NCBI GenBank assembly: GCA_030180135.1
Contig: CM058232.1
Span: 76,241,001-76,305,000, forward strand
Reading direction: 5' to 3'
Length of the DNA: 64,000 nucleotides
Origin: Orychophragmus violaceus
Lineage: Eukaryota > Streptophyta > Magnoliopsida > Brassicales > Brassicaceae
This document shows, in pieces, positions 43,759-54,834 of this stretch (position 1 is the stretch's first letter; each line of letters starts with the position of its first letter). Below the pieces are notes generated by a model. That model did no database searches. It saw only the letters and a list, made by a program, of their open reading frames with translations, and was not told the origin of the DNA. The position numbers and the translations under genes are program-made.

Positions 43759-43904
43759 ATGCTTAGGGTTTAGCTATTGAATTTGTTGCAAAATAATTCG
43801 AATCTTGATGTTGTTGAATTGGTTTTGCATGTTCAAATCGTGTTTCAAAAGGAATAATCTCGGATTTTGTCTCTGTTGAAAACGATGGTATTGCTGAAAT
43901 CGCA

Positions 43905-44449
43905 CTGTGTCGATCGACACAAAGCGTGTGTCGGTCGACACGCCGCGGCGCAAAATATAAAATTTAGGGTTTGTCGCAGGGTGTCGATCGACACAAAGCG
44001 TGTGTCGGTCGACACAGAGCGAAAACTCGCGAATAAAATTTAGGGTTTGTCGCACAGTATCGATCGACACAAAGCGTGTGTCGGTCGATACAAAGCGAAA
44101 ATCCACAAATAATCTTTAGGGTTTCGATCTGAGATCGAGTACCCGTGATCGTACTGCATCGATCGATACACTGGGTGTGTCGGTCGACACAGGCAATACA
44201 ATTAGATAGATCGGTTCAATTGGATTGAACTGGTTATCTAGCTCGGTTAATTTTATTAACCAAAATTGATTCTGGTTTGGTCATATCGATCGACACACAG
44301 TGTGTGACGATCGACACGGACCATTAAACCGAACTGGTTCAATTGGATTGAATCGGTTAAGTAAATTCGATCCGGTTTGACCGGTTATCGAAGAACGGTT
44401 TAAATTGAGTTGCATCGATCGATGCCAATGGTTGGCGTCGATCGACACA
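43905..44449 (+). repeat. Array of TCGATCGA palindrome pairs in the copia A leader
   Basis: Six units, each two near-palindromes of the form TGTCGATCGACAC ... TGTCGGTCGACAC about 10 bases apart, at about 43905, 43981, 44056, 44154, 44281 and 44411. The first three sit in a 75-bp tandem repeat that includes TTTAGGGTTTGTCGCA. One more pair lies in each LTR. The leader to gag is about 1.3 kb, long for a copia. RNA of this region would fold into strong hairpins. Function unknown; packaging, dimerisation or regulation are guesses. Confidence 0.85.
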
Positions 44450-45094
44450 ACATCCGCAGACTTATTGGTTTGACTACAAATTTGCATGAACCAGAATCAT
44501 TTAATCCTAAAAGTATTAGATGAATCTAAACTTAATAAAACTAAATGTTTTAATTAAAAGTTATTATTTTTGATATATATAGTGAATATAAATCAAGATA
44601 AGATTAGTTCTTTTCCTCAACTAAATATCAAGTGATCTTGATGTCTTGCCCGATCTTGTCTACTGTCAAGACTCGTGTCGTTTGTTGGATATCTTGGAGT
44701 CCTTGATATCCACTGCAACATGGGTAAGGCAGGTGGTCAATGACAGACTTGCAGTGCAACTGTCAGTGATCACAAGATAGATAAAAGATTGGTTATACTT
44801 GACTGGGCTGTCAGAAGTTCTGGGCCCAGAGACATCAGAGTGGATTGGACATAGTTTGTCTCATTCACGACCAAGAGTTGTACTGAGTACAATTAGCAAT
44901 GATTTGCTTACCTAGATAACTAAAGCTTGAGTAACGGCGAGTCGCCCACTCGAATTTTAGTAATCTGAGGATCTTGGCACATTGTATTCATATGAGGAAA
45001 CATAGTTTGAATACAATGGGAGTTTTCTTATTAGATAAGAATTCTCATTTCTTGTGCTTTATAACTAAAATTTACCTCTTTTTGAATTACAGCT

Positions 45095-47533
45095 ATGTCT
45101 GTCTCAAATCACATCAACACTTTCTCACTAAGATCCGTCCTTGAGAAGGACAAGTTAAATGGATCTAATTTCTTGGAATGGTATCGGAACCTGAGAATAG
45201 TTCTCAGGCAAGAGAACAAGGAATATGTCCTTGAAAGAGTTCTCACCGAGAGGCCACGTTCCAATGCTCCGCAGACAGAAAAGAATGCTTGGGATAAGCA
45301 TTCAGCGGATGTCAAAGATGTTACTTGTCTAATGCTGGTGACCATGAACTCTGAGCTGCAGAAGCAATATGAGAACGTATTGTCACCCATTGAGATGATT
45401 AACAACCTGAAAGCTTTGTTTCAGGAGCAAGCTCGCACAGAGAGATACCAGACGGTTAAATCTCTCATGGATTGCAAGCTGGCTAAGGACAGTCCAGTAA
45501 GTCCTCATGTCCTTAAAATGATGGGTTACATTGATAACCTGGGGAAACTGGACTGTGCCATTATCCAGGAGCTGGCCACTGACATGATTCTGCAGTCTTT
45601 GCCGTCATGTTTTGATCAGTTCATCATGAACTACAATATGCAAAACATGACTAAGACATTGACTGAGTTGCACGGTATGCTGAAGACAGCAGAACCGAAT
45701 CTCAAGAAGGCTACTCCCAATGTCCTGATGGTACAAGGGGGTAAAAGGTTTAAGAAACCTAAGAAGGGTAAGGGTAGGGCCCAGGTTGTCCAGGCTGAAA
45801 GTCAGGACAAGCCCAAGCCGAAGCCCAAATCCGGGCCTTCTCCTGAGGATAAGTGCAACTACTGCAAGCAGTTGGGGCATTGGAAGAAAGACTGCAAGAA
45901 GTTCATGGAAGATTACAAGAAGCTGAAGAAGACGTATGATGCGTCTGACTCAGGTATTTATGTTATCGAACTTAATGTTATGTCTTCTAGTCCTACTTCG
46001 TGGGTATTGGATACCGGCTGCGGTGCTCATATTTGTACTGATGTGCAGGCACTAAGAAACAGTAGGACGCTGAAGAAAGGACAAGTAGAGCTACGAGTCG
46101 GGAATGGAGCTAAGGTTGCTGCACTGGCCGTAGGCACCTACGAGTTGTCTTTACCTTCGGGCATGGTTTTAATTTTGAATAATTGCTACTATGTACCTGC
46201 GATTAGCAGAAACATAATTTCAGTTTCCGTTTTGGATTTGGAAGGTTTTGATTTTGCTGTTAAGAATAAAGTTTGTTCTTTTAATCGTGATGGTAATTAT
46301 TATGGTAGCGCCCCATTAGATAATGGGTTATATATATTAAACCAAGAAATGCCTGTCTTTAACATAAATACAAAGAGGTTTAAGTCCAATGACGAAAACC
46401 CGACTTTCTTATGGCATTGTCGTTTGGGCCATATCAATGAGAAACGCATCCAGAGGCTCCATCGAAATGGGCTTCTGGGCTCATTTGATTTTGAATCATG
46501 TGAGAAATGCGAGTCTTGTTTGGTGGGCAAAATGGCTAGAGCCCCTTTCAACAAACCAAATGAAAGGGCCAGTGATTTATTGGGCCTTGTTCATACTGAT
46601 GTATGTGGGCCAATGAGTACTGCTGCCAGAGGAAATTTCAAATACTTCATTACCTTTACTGATGATTTCAGTAGGTATGGCTATGTCTATTTGATGAGAC
46701 ACAAGTCAGAATCCTTTGATAGATTCAAGGAATTCAAGAATGAAGTACAAAATCGATTTGGCAAAAGTATCAAAGTTCTGCGATCGGATCGCGGAGGAGA
46801 ATACTTAAGCCAAGAATTCAGCGACTATCTGAGCGAGTGTGGAATTGTTTCACAACTCACTCCTCCTGGAACACCCCAATGGAATGGAGTGTCAGAGAGG
46901 AGGAATCGAACCTTGTTGGACATGGTTCGGTCTATGATGAGTCATTCTAATCTTCCATTATCCTTTTGGGGATACGCTCTAGAAACGTCTGCGTTTACAC
47001 TAAATAGGGTGCCATCTAAATCAGTGGAAAAGACACCACATGAACTGTGGACTGGGAATGTTCCTAGTCTGTCTTTCCTGAGGATTTGGGGTTGTGAGGC
47101 TTATGTCAAACGTTTAATCTCTGACAAGCTTGCACCCAAATCAGATAAATGCTACTTCGTTGGTTATCCTAAGGAAACCAAGGCATACTACTTTTACAAC
47201 CAATCTGAAAACAAAGTATTTGTTTCTCGGGACTGTTCTTTTCTTGAGAGGGAGTTTCTCTCTAAGAAAAACAGTGGGAGTAAAGTACATCTTGAAGAAA
47301 TTCCAGATGCACAGGATACTGCTCAACCTGCTGAGGAAGAGCAGCAGTTGGATCCACAAAGTTCTGTGGAACCAGCGCCTGTGGAGCCTGAAGTTCGCAG
47401 ACCCGGAAGGATCCGTCACGAACCCGAGAGATACTATGGATTTCTCGTAACCAATTCAAATGATCTGATGATCATTGAAGGTGACGAACCAGCGACCTTT
47501 GCGAAAGCAATGATGGGCCCAGACTCCGAATAG
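45095..47533 (+). CDS. copia A gag-PR-INT, 812 aa up to an in-frame stop
   Basis: Frame opens at the ATG 45095. Gag domain (about residues 1-240) with NGSNFLEWYRNLRIVLRQ and MMGYIDNLGKL; CCHC knuckle at 254-267 (CNYCKQLGHWKKDC); aspartic protease with LDTGCGAH (DTG at 306-308); GAG-pre-integrase with LWHCRLGHINEKRI and a CX2C...HC-like zinc site; integrase catalytic residues D502 (HTDVCGP), D565 (SDRGGEY) and E601 (NGVSERRNR), the D,D35E spacing. A TAG at 47531-47533 ends it where the frame would enter RT; the same frame stays open after the stop. Everything else looks functional by motif. The encoded enzymes process and integrate element DNA. Confidence 0.92.
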   Translation: MSVSNHINTFSLRSVLEKDKLNGSNFLEWYRNLRIVLRQENKEYVLERVLTERPRSNAPQTEKNAWDKHSADVKDVTCLMLVTMNSELQKQYENVLSPIEMINNLKALFQEQARTERYQTVKSLMDCKLAKDSPVSPHVLKMMGYIDNLGKLDCAIIQELATDMILQSLPSCFDQFIMNYNMQNMTKTLTELHGMLKTAEPNLKKATPNVLMVQGGKRFKKPKKGKGRAQVVQAESQDKPKPKPKSGPSPEDKCNYCKQLGHWKKDCKKFMEDYKKLKKTYDASDSGIYVIELNVMSSSPTSWVLDTGCGAHICTDVQALRNSRTLKKGQVELRVGNGAKVAALAVGTYELSLPSGMVLILNNCYYVPAISRNIISVSVLDLEGFDFAVKNKVCSFNRDGNYYGSAPLDNGLYILNQEMPVFNINTKRFKSNDENPTFLWHCRLGHINEKRIQRLHRNGLLGSFDFESCEKCESCLVGKMARAPFNKPNERASDLLGLVHTDVCGPMSTAARGNFKYFITFTDDFSRYGYVYLMRHKSESFDRFKEFKNEVQNRFGKSIKVLRSDRGGEYLSQEFSDYLSECGIVSQLTPPGTPQWNGVSERRNRTLLDMVRSMMSHSNLPLSFWGYALETSAFTLNRVPSKSVEKTPHELWTGNVPSLSFLRIWGCEAYVKRLISDKLAPKSDKCYFVGYPKETKAYYFYNQSENKVFVSRDCSFLEREFLSKKNSGSKVHLEEIPDAQDTAQPAEEEQQLDPQSSVEPAPVEPEVRRPGRIRHEPERYYGFLVTNSNDLMIIEGDEPATFAKAMMGPDSE

Positions 47534-48324
47534 TGGCTTGGAGCCTCTAAATCCGAAATGACATCCATGTCAGAAAACCAAGTATGGTCCTTGGTCGATT
47601 TACCTAATGGTGTAAAAGCCATTGAGTGTAAATGGATCTTCAAAAAGAAGATTGACGTGGATGGCAATGTACAGATTTACAAAGCAAGGTTGGTGGCTAA
47701 AGGTTTCAAACAAATTCATGGTATTGACTATGATGAAACCTATTCCCCAGTAGCTATGCTTAAATCTATTCGGATTCTTCTAGCGATTGCTGCTCATTAT
47801 GATTATGAGATTTGGCAGATGGATGTCAAAACCGCATTCCTGAATGGTATTCTGGAAGAGGATGTGTACATGACACAACCTGAAGGTTTTGTCGATCCTA
47901 AAAACGCTAAGAAGGTATGCAAGCTTCATAAATCCATTTATGGATTGAAGCAAGCATCACGGAGTTGGAATCTTCGTTTTGATGAAGCAGTAAAACAATT
48001 CGGTTTCATCAAGAACGAAGAAGAATCATGTGTATACAAGAAGACAAGTGGGAGCAAAATTGCATTTCTTGTACTGTATGTCGATGACATACTCCTCCTC
48101 GGTAATGACATTCCGTTGCTTCAGTCTGTTAAGACTTGGCTCGGAAGTTGTTTTTCCATGAAAGACATGGGAGAAGCAGCGTACATTCTTGGAATCAGAA
48201 TCTACAGAGATAGAACTAACAAGCTGATTGGATTGTGCCAGGACACTTATATTGATAAGGTGTTGCACAGATTCAGGATGCAGGATTCCAAGAAGGGCTT
48301 CATACCAATGTCTCATGGCATGAG
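47534..48324 (+). CDS. copia A reverse transcriptase, cut by copia B
   Basis: Same frame as gag-INT, reading WSLVDLPNGVKAIECKWIFK, DYDETYSPVAMLKSIRILL, VKTAFLNGILEEDVYM, GLKQASRSWNLRF and the YVDD box at 48077-48088, then FSMKDMGEAAYILGI. It is interrupted at 48324 by copia B within the RT to RNase H linker and picks up in phase at 58226. After the insertion the frame runs only a few codons into copia B. Confidence 0.92.
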
Positions 48325-48959
48325 TGAAGGATTGTTTAGTGTTTATCCTGATTCAATTTCTCATTGATTGATTCCTACTAAACAGATTGGATCTAGGTTC
48401 TCTTGCTGAATCATAAAGGATCTCACCTAATACCTTGTTATGCAGCGGATTAGAGAGGTATTGTCAGAGATCAGCAGAACCGCCAAGGGACATCTCCTCC
48501 AGAGGTTCACACACGCACACTTCAGGAATATTGGCTGCTAGGCCGGCTGGGAGAAGTCGCAGAGAGAGAGAGAGAGGCGCAGGGGGTTAGGGAAAAAAGG
48601 TGGCTAGGTTAAGTTTTAATCATAAAACTTATGTCTAGTTCCTTTTGGGCTTTTGGGCCCAATTCCCAGTCTGATTAAATCCCTTAGATTTAATCAGGCC
48701 CTTTAATCTCTCTGAGTACAGTAAATGCCTAGCACTTTTACCGTACTTCTGCTGAACCGTTCCCTCATAGTTTCCTGTTAGCTTAGGCGTGTGACCCATA
48801 TGGGATCATATAATAAAGGCAATAAATCCAAGACTTATAGATCATGAGCGGACTCTAGCAAGCCATCATGACCCCCAGTATTATATGACTTATGTCTGAT
48901 CATTGACATACTCTTACTTTCTAGAGACAGTACAGAGATTACTGGACATAATTCCAACA
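48325..48959 (-). repeat. 3' LTR of copia B
   Basis: TGAAGGATTGTTTAG start and ATTCCAACA end; followed by the purine tract. Confidence 0.9.
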
Positions 48960-49811
48960 ATCTCCCACTTGTACTGGAATCTCTGTATTCATATTCCTTT
49001 TGTCTCAATATCTCGATTAGTCATAAGGCAAGATGAGTGTCATCCTTATAAAGCCTAATCATGTTCATCGGACTCTGATTTGATACTGACAATCCAAACG
49101 ACTCGGGACAGTCCGTTTGAGCATGGCCATGCATTTTCCAGTATTCAAATCTCCGATTGGCCTAGAGATATTCACTCCATTTATATTGGAGGGACAAATC
49201 CCGTCTTGTTCCATCACTGTAAACTACTCATTTCATAATACACTCAAACAAGGTCCTTATAACTATCGCTTAACGACAGCGTTAGACAATGATCAAAGTG
49301 CATCAGTTCATGTGCAGTCACATGCATGCGAACTCAGGTCTAAGGACTATACTCTATAGTCGTAGTAAGAATCTCTTATGACACAGATATAAATATCCTG
49401 AAGAGTTCTTATAAGCGGGTCTTGTCCGGTCGTATGTACCCCAACATACACCTATGTACTGACTTTGATGCCGTGCATCTATGACATCCTGAGACTTTGT
49501 CATAAGTCACATACCAATCTAGTCTCATGCGGTTGTTGGTGTTCCAATTTCAACAACCTTCGACTAGGGACAGGATGATATAACCCATCTATCAAATATA
49601 GGGTCTCATGATCAAGCTAAATGACTTTGATGACTCAAGATCAAGTCACTTACTTCGATGACCTATAAAATGGTTCATATCATTTTGGAACGATTATTTC
49701 ATCACAGTTAAAATAATCTTGAAATAATAATTTTATTTAAACATTTTAAAATGTTTTACAAGAACATATTAATAACTAAATAAAGCCCTCAAACTCCCAC
49801 TCAAATTTAGA
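48960..49811 (-). other. 3' untranslated region and purine tract of copia B
   Basis: No gene; related to the same region of copia A and C. The minus strand ends TACAAGTGGGAGAT at the LTR. Confidence 0.65.
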
Positions 49812-51053
49812 TTACATTTCAATGTCTCTAATGCCTACATCTTCAGTCAGGAACTCGAGCTTAGGTCTTGGGAGTGGCTTTGTCAATGGATCAGCGACGT
49901 TATCATCTGTCTGAACTCGGCTGATCTTGACTTCCTTTCTATTAATGATGTCACGTATCAAGTGAAATCTTCTTAGTACATGCTTGGATTTCTGGTGTGA
50001 TCTTGGTTCCTTTGCCTGAGCAATAGCACCATTGTTATCACAAAACAGTGCCAGAGGCTCAGCCGCATTTGGTATCACACCTAGTTCAATAATGAACTTT
50101 CGTATCCAAACAGCTTCCTTCGCTGCTTCTGAAGCGGCGATATATTCAGCTTCTGTAGTGGAATCAGCAACGGTGTCTTGCTTGGAGCTTCTCCAACTGA
50201 TTGCACCGCCATTCAGACAAAAGATATAACCGGACTGTGACCGGAAATCATCTTGATCTGTCTGGAAACTTGCGTCCGTGAATCCACTGACTTCAAGCAC
50301 ATTACTTCCGCCGTACACCAAGAACTTATCCTTAGTATGTCTTAGATACTTCAGGATATTCTTGACGGCAATCCAGTGGCTTTCACCTGGATTTGACTGG
50401 TATCTACTCGTCATGCTCAATGCATAAGCAACATCAGAACGAGTACAGATCATGGCATACATGACAGATCCTATTGCAGATGCATAAGAAATATTCTTCA
50501 TGCGCTCAAGCTCAGCAGCCGTCGTTGGGCTCTGCTTCTTGCTTAGCGTTGTGCCATGTACCATTGGCGTGAAGCCCTTCTTGGAATCTGCCATGCTGAA
50601 TCTATGCAGGACTTTGTCAATGTATGAATCTTGACACAAGCCTATCAGCCTTTTAGATCTATCTCGGTAGATCCGGATTCCAAGAACGTATGCGGCTTCA
50701 CCCATGTCTTTCATGGAAAAACAACTTCCAAGCCAGTCCTTTACCGACCGCAGCATTGGTACGTCGTTTCCGAGAAGCAGTATGTCATCGACATACAGAA
50801 TAAGAAATACTATCTTGATCCCACTAGTCTTCTTATACACGCATTGTACTTCTTCGTTTCTGATGAAGTCAAATTGCTTGATCGCTTCATCAAAACGAAG
50901 ATTCCAGCTCCTCGATGCTTGCTTCAATCCATAAATGGATTTATGAAGCTTGCATACTTTCCCAGCATTCTTTGGATCTATGTAACCGTCAGGTTGTGTC
51001 ATATACACATCCTCTTCCAGAATACCATTCAGGAAGGCGGTTTTCACGTCCAT
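49812..51053 (-). CDS. copia B RT-RNase H fragment, intact 413 aa
   Basis: Uninterrupted minus-strand frame from MDVKTAFLNGILEED through GLKQASRSWNLRF, YVDDILLLGND (YVDD box), FSMKDMGEAAYVLGI, ASAIGSVMYAMICTRSDV, GFTDASFQTD, TTEAEYIAASEAAKE, CDNNGAIAQAKEP and DNVADPLTKPLPRP to the stop. It begins in the middle of RT: the first catalytic Asp block is present, but gag, PR, INT and the RT fingers are gone. The ATG is only the internal Met of the ancestral polyprotein, and upstream sequence departs from copia at about 51065. Closely related to copia A in sequence. Translation is doubtful because it lies about 740 bp after the primer site. Confidence 0.88.
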   Translation of the reverse strand: MDVKTAFLNGILEEDVYMTQPDGYIDPKNAGKVCKLHKSIYGLKQASRSWNLRFDEAIKQFDFIRNEEVQCVYKKTSGIKIVFLILYVDDILLLGNDVPMLRSVKDWLGSCFSMKDMGEAAYVLGIRIYRDRSKRLIGLCQDSYIDKVLHRFSMADSKKGFTPMVHGTTLSKKQSPTTAAELERMKNISYASAIGSVMYAMICTRSDVAYALSMTSRYQSNPGESHWIAVKNILKYLRHTKDKFLVYGGSNVLEVSGFTDASFQTDQDDFRSQSGYIFCLNGGAISWRSSKQDTVADSTTEAEYIAASEAAKEAVWIRKFIIELGVIPNAAEPLALFCDNNGAIAQAKEPRSHQKSKHVLRRFHLIRDIINRKEVKISRVQTDDNVADPLTKPLPRPKLEFLTEDVGIRDIEM

Positions 51054-51065
51054 CTGCCAAATTTC

Positions 51066-51781
51066 ATTAAAATTGGTCTAACCAAAATTAATTACTACGA
51101 TGACCACAATTGTCAACCGGTTATTTACTAAACCGGATTTTCTCAATTTATTTGGTCCAACCAAATCAAATTAGAAAACCACTGGTTTAGGCACTAAATC
51201 CAATTTTACGACTTTGGATTTCTTATCACGGTTTAACCAGATCTAATAAATTTTATTAAGTCTGTAATTATTAAACCGTGACGATTAAGATTTTAATAAT
51301 TTTTAAACCGAACCACAAACCAAACCGAACCGATTTGACGATCACGACAGCCCTAGGCGGGACGGGACACGATCCGCGATCGGTCCATCTCTCGATCACG
51401 ACAGCGGTGTGGGACGGGACAGCCTTCTCTCGATCACGAAAGCGATGCGGGACGAAAGGCGGGACGGCTCGGGTCGAGCGATCGGACGAGAGGCGACGGG
51501 ACGGGACGCGATCGGTCAAGCTCGGGTCGATCCATGCGATCGTGCGATCGATCCATGCGATCCACTCGGCTGATCGGTCCACCGTGCCTCACACGATCCA
51601 GACATGGTGATCCTTTGGCGATCATCATTCCGACGCATACCGATTCATATAGATCGGATCATGCGATTTCTAGTTTAGGTTTTTAACTTTGTTTCTTAAG
51701 TGTTTTCTTATCATAGATTGATTCATACACTTCTAAACAACCTAAACATGATTCTAAACAAGAAATCCTAATAGAACCAAT
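51066..51781 (-). other. Leader of copia B, rich in CGATC motifs
   Basis: Between primer site and pol fragment. 51340-51640 is GC-rich with many GCGATCG, CGATCACGA and GGGACGGGAC units, echoing the palindromic leader of copia A. No gene. Confidence 0.6.
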
Positions 51782-51795
51782 GGCTCTGATACCAC

Positions 51796-52261
51796 TGAAG
51801 GATTGTTTAGTGTTTATCCTGATTCAATTTCTCATTGATTGATTCCTACTAAACAGATTGGATCTAGGTTCTCTTGCTGAATCATAAAGGATCTCACCTA
51901 ATACCTTGTTATGCAGCGGATTAGAGAGGTATTGTCAGAGATCAGCAAAACCGCCAAGGGACAGCTCCTCCAGAGGTTCACACACGCACACTTCAGGAAT
52001 ATTGGCTGCTAGGCCGGCTGGGAGAAGTCGCAGAGAGAGAGAGAGAGAGGCGCAGGGGGTTAGGGAAAAAAGGTGGCTAGGTTAAGTTTTAATCATAAAA
52101 CTTATGTCTAGTTCCTTTTGGGCTTTTGGGCCCAATTCCCAGTCTGATTAAATCCCTTAGATTTAATCAGGCCATTTAATCTCTCTGAGTACAGTAAATG
52201 CCTAGCACTTTTACCGTACTTCTGCTGAACCGTTCCCTCATAGTTTCTTGTTAGCTTAGGC
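51796..52261 (-). repeat. 5' LTR of copia B, inner part
   Basis: Runs from the primer site to the copia C insertion. The outer remainder is at 58055-58225. Together about 637 bp, matching the other LTR. Confidence 0.9.
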
Positions 52262-52941
52262 TGAAGGATTATGAGTTTGTTCAAGGTTTAATTCCCATAT
52301 TTCAACCTAACACATAATCTTAACAGATCTAGGTTCTTGCAAAACGAATCATAAATCAAACCAAACCTGGATCATTACCTTTCAGATTGCAGCGGATAAT
52401 TGATGTTAATGATGAGATCAGTTAGAACAGATGGTAACCTGTTCCTCCTTGGTATCCACACTCTTACAAGCAACGTTGGCTGCTAGACCGGATGGATGAT
52501 CAGAGAGAGAGGTTAGAGAGAGAGACAAGCTCACGGCTACAAAAAAAGAAATCGCCAAAAAGTGATGGTGATTTCGAAAACCCTTAGGGTTTCATTAACT
52601 CTCTAATTAATGGGCCCAAGTCAAATGACTAATGGCTCATTAATCATTTGGGCCCAAGACACAAATCAGGCAAAAGCCTGCATTTTGTCTGGCCCAATTC
52701 TCTGATCCAATACAGTAAATGCCATTGCATCTTACCGTATTAATTCCATTTAACTTTCCCGTTAGCTATGGTGTGTGACCCTTTGGGATCATACAATACT
52801 GGTAATAAGTCCTAAACTTATAGATCATGAGCGGGCTCTAGCAAGTCATCATGATCACCCAGTATTTATGACTTATATCTGATCTCGACATTTATCATAC
52901 TTTCTAGAGATAGTACAGTAGATTTCAGGACATTCCCAACA
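52262..52941 (-). repeat. 3' LTR of copia C
   Basis: 680 bp, TGAAGGATTATGAG start, ATTCCCAACA end. Confidence 0.92.
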
Positions 52942-53779
52942 ATCTCCCACTTGTACTGGAATCCTACATTCCCTAGTCCTTTTGTCTCAATATCTCGATC
53001 TGGCATAAGGCAAGATGCGTGTCATCCTTATATAGCCAGACCATGTTCATCGGACCAGATTTGATACTGACAATGCAAACGACTTGGGCAAGTCCGTTTG
53101 GGAATGGCCATTCTCTTACCAGCTATCAAATCTCCGATTGGCCTAGAGATATTACCTCCGTTAAACGGCAGGGACAAATCCCATCTTTTTCCATCACTAT
53201 GAACTACACAATTCATAATACACCCAACCAAGGTCCGTATAGCTCCCAGTTACGAAACAGCGTTAGACAATGATCAAAGCGCATTACTCCATGTGCAGCC
53301 ACATGCATGCGAACTCAGGTCTAAGGACTATAATCTATAGTCGTATATGAGAACCTCTTATGACACAGATATTAATATCTTGTAGAGTTATCATCAGCGG
53401 GCCATGTCCGGTCATATGCTCCCCTACATATACCTATGTGTCGACTTTGATGCCGCGCATCTATGACCCCTCGAAACTTGGTCATAAGTCTCAACACAAT
53501 CTAGTCTCAAGTGGTTGTTGGTGTTCCAATTCAACAACCTTCGACTATGGACACTATGATTTATGCCATTTCGTTAAATATGGGGTTTCAGGATCAAGTC
53601 TACTCATGTACTTCGATGGCCCATATATAATGACATGAATCATTTTGGAACGATTATTTATATCACAGTTAAAATAATCCAGAAATCATAGATTTCATAA
53701 ACATAAAATATTATGTTTACATGAACCTTTCAAAACAACTAAATAAAGCCCTTTACAAACTCCCACTGAAATTAAGACT
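52942..53779 (-). other. 3' untranslated region and purine tract of copia C
   Basis: No gene; counterpart of the region in copia A and B. Confidence 0.6.
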
Positions 53780-54660
53780 ACATCTTAATTTCACTCATCC
53801 TACAGCCACAGTCCGCGACTCGTGCTTAGGCCTAAGGAGTGGCTTCGTTAATAGATTAGCAACGTTCTCATTCGATGAAACTTGCTTATCTACTTAACAC
53901 CTATGTCATTTATCTCATGGAATAGGTTATACCTACCCTCAAGGTGTTTGGACCTCTGATGTGCAGCTAGTCTCAACTACGCTGGGAATCACATCAAGTT
54001 CAGTGATGAACTTTTCTTTCCAAACAACCTCTTTCGCCGCTTTACTAGCTGCGAAATGTTCAGCTTAAGTCATGGAGTCAGCAACAGTGCCTTGCACCGC
54101 CAGACAGACACAAGATATAGCCGGACTGTGACCAGGAATTATCTTTGTCTATTGGAAACTTGCCTTTCATACTCACTGAAGTAATCAGTAGAGACAATGA
54201 AGTACAGGAAATTTTCTTTGGCATTACTGCTCATCGGGCCACATACATGAGTATGTTCAATGTCCAATAAGCCTTTGGGCCTTTCTCTAGCTCGGCTAAG
54301 ATGGGCCCTTTGTCTTTTGGTCCAGTAAGCAGAATTCAAGTCTCATAAGATATCCATTCAAATGAGCCCAAAAGTCCATAACTATGGGGTTTCTGAATCC
54401 GACTTACTCTATTTGACCAAAACATTTACGCCAAGAAAAATCAGGTTTAATTCATCAGATTTAAACCAATTCGGTATTTATGTTATATTTAGGCACTCTT
54501 TGGTTTAAGATATAAAACCCATTCCTTGAATAGGGTGCTACAATTAATATTTCATTAAGATCAAAAGAACAAAACTTGTCTTTATCAAAATGAAAAACAT
54601 TCAAATTCTTACAAGAAAATGAAAGACAACTCTGCTTAAAGCAGGTACATTGTAGCAATT
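53780..54660 (-). pseudogene. copia C pol remnants (PR/INT joined to RNase H)
   Basis: Minus-strand pieces: FYILNQRVPKYN (pre-integrase, 54658-54461), HTHVCGPMSSNAKENF and STDYFSEYE (integrase start, 54339-54150), then abruptly SQSGYILC-like and ENVANLLTKPLLRPKHESR (RNase H end, about 54140-53780). Most of INT and all of RT are deleted, with the join near 54160. Several stops. Confidence 0.72.
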
Positions 54661-54834
54661 ACTTAATACAAAACCAAGCCTCAAAGGCATCTACAAGTGA
54701 AAACCCTACGGCTGAGGCAGCATCCCAAGCTCCTTCCAGACACGCAGTTCCACTTGCCCTTCCTTCAACGTTCTACTGTTGCTCAGGCTCTGCATATTAT
54801 AACAAATATCAGTGCCACAACCAGTATCCAATAC

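Noticed and set aside
43905..44449. CRISPR-like repeat array
   Set aside because: Repeats are palindromic pairs of uneven spacing inside a plant retrotransposon leader; no cas genes and a eukaryotic context.
51278..51610. Overlapping frames on both strands in the GC-rich copia B leader
   Set aside because: The frames come from repeated CGATC/GGGACGG units and lack any domain.
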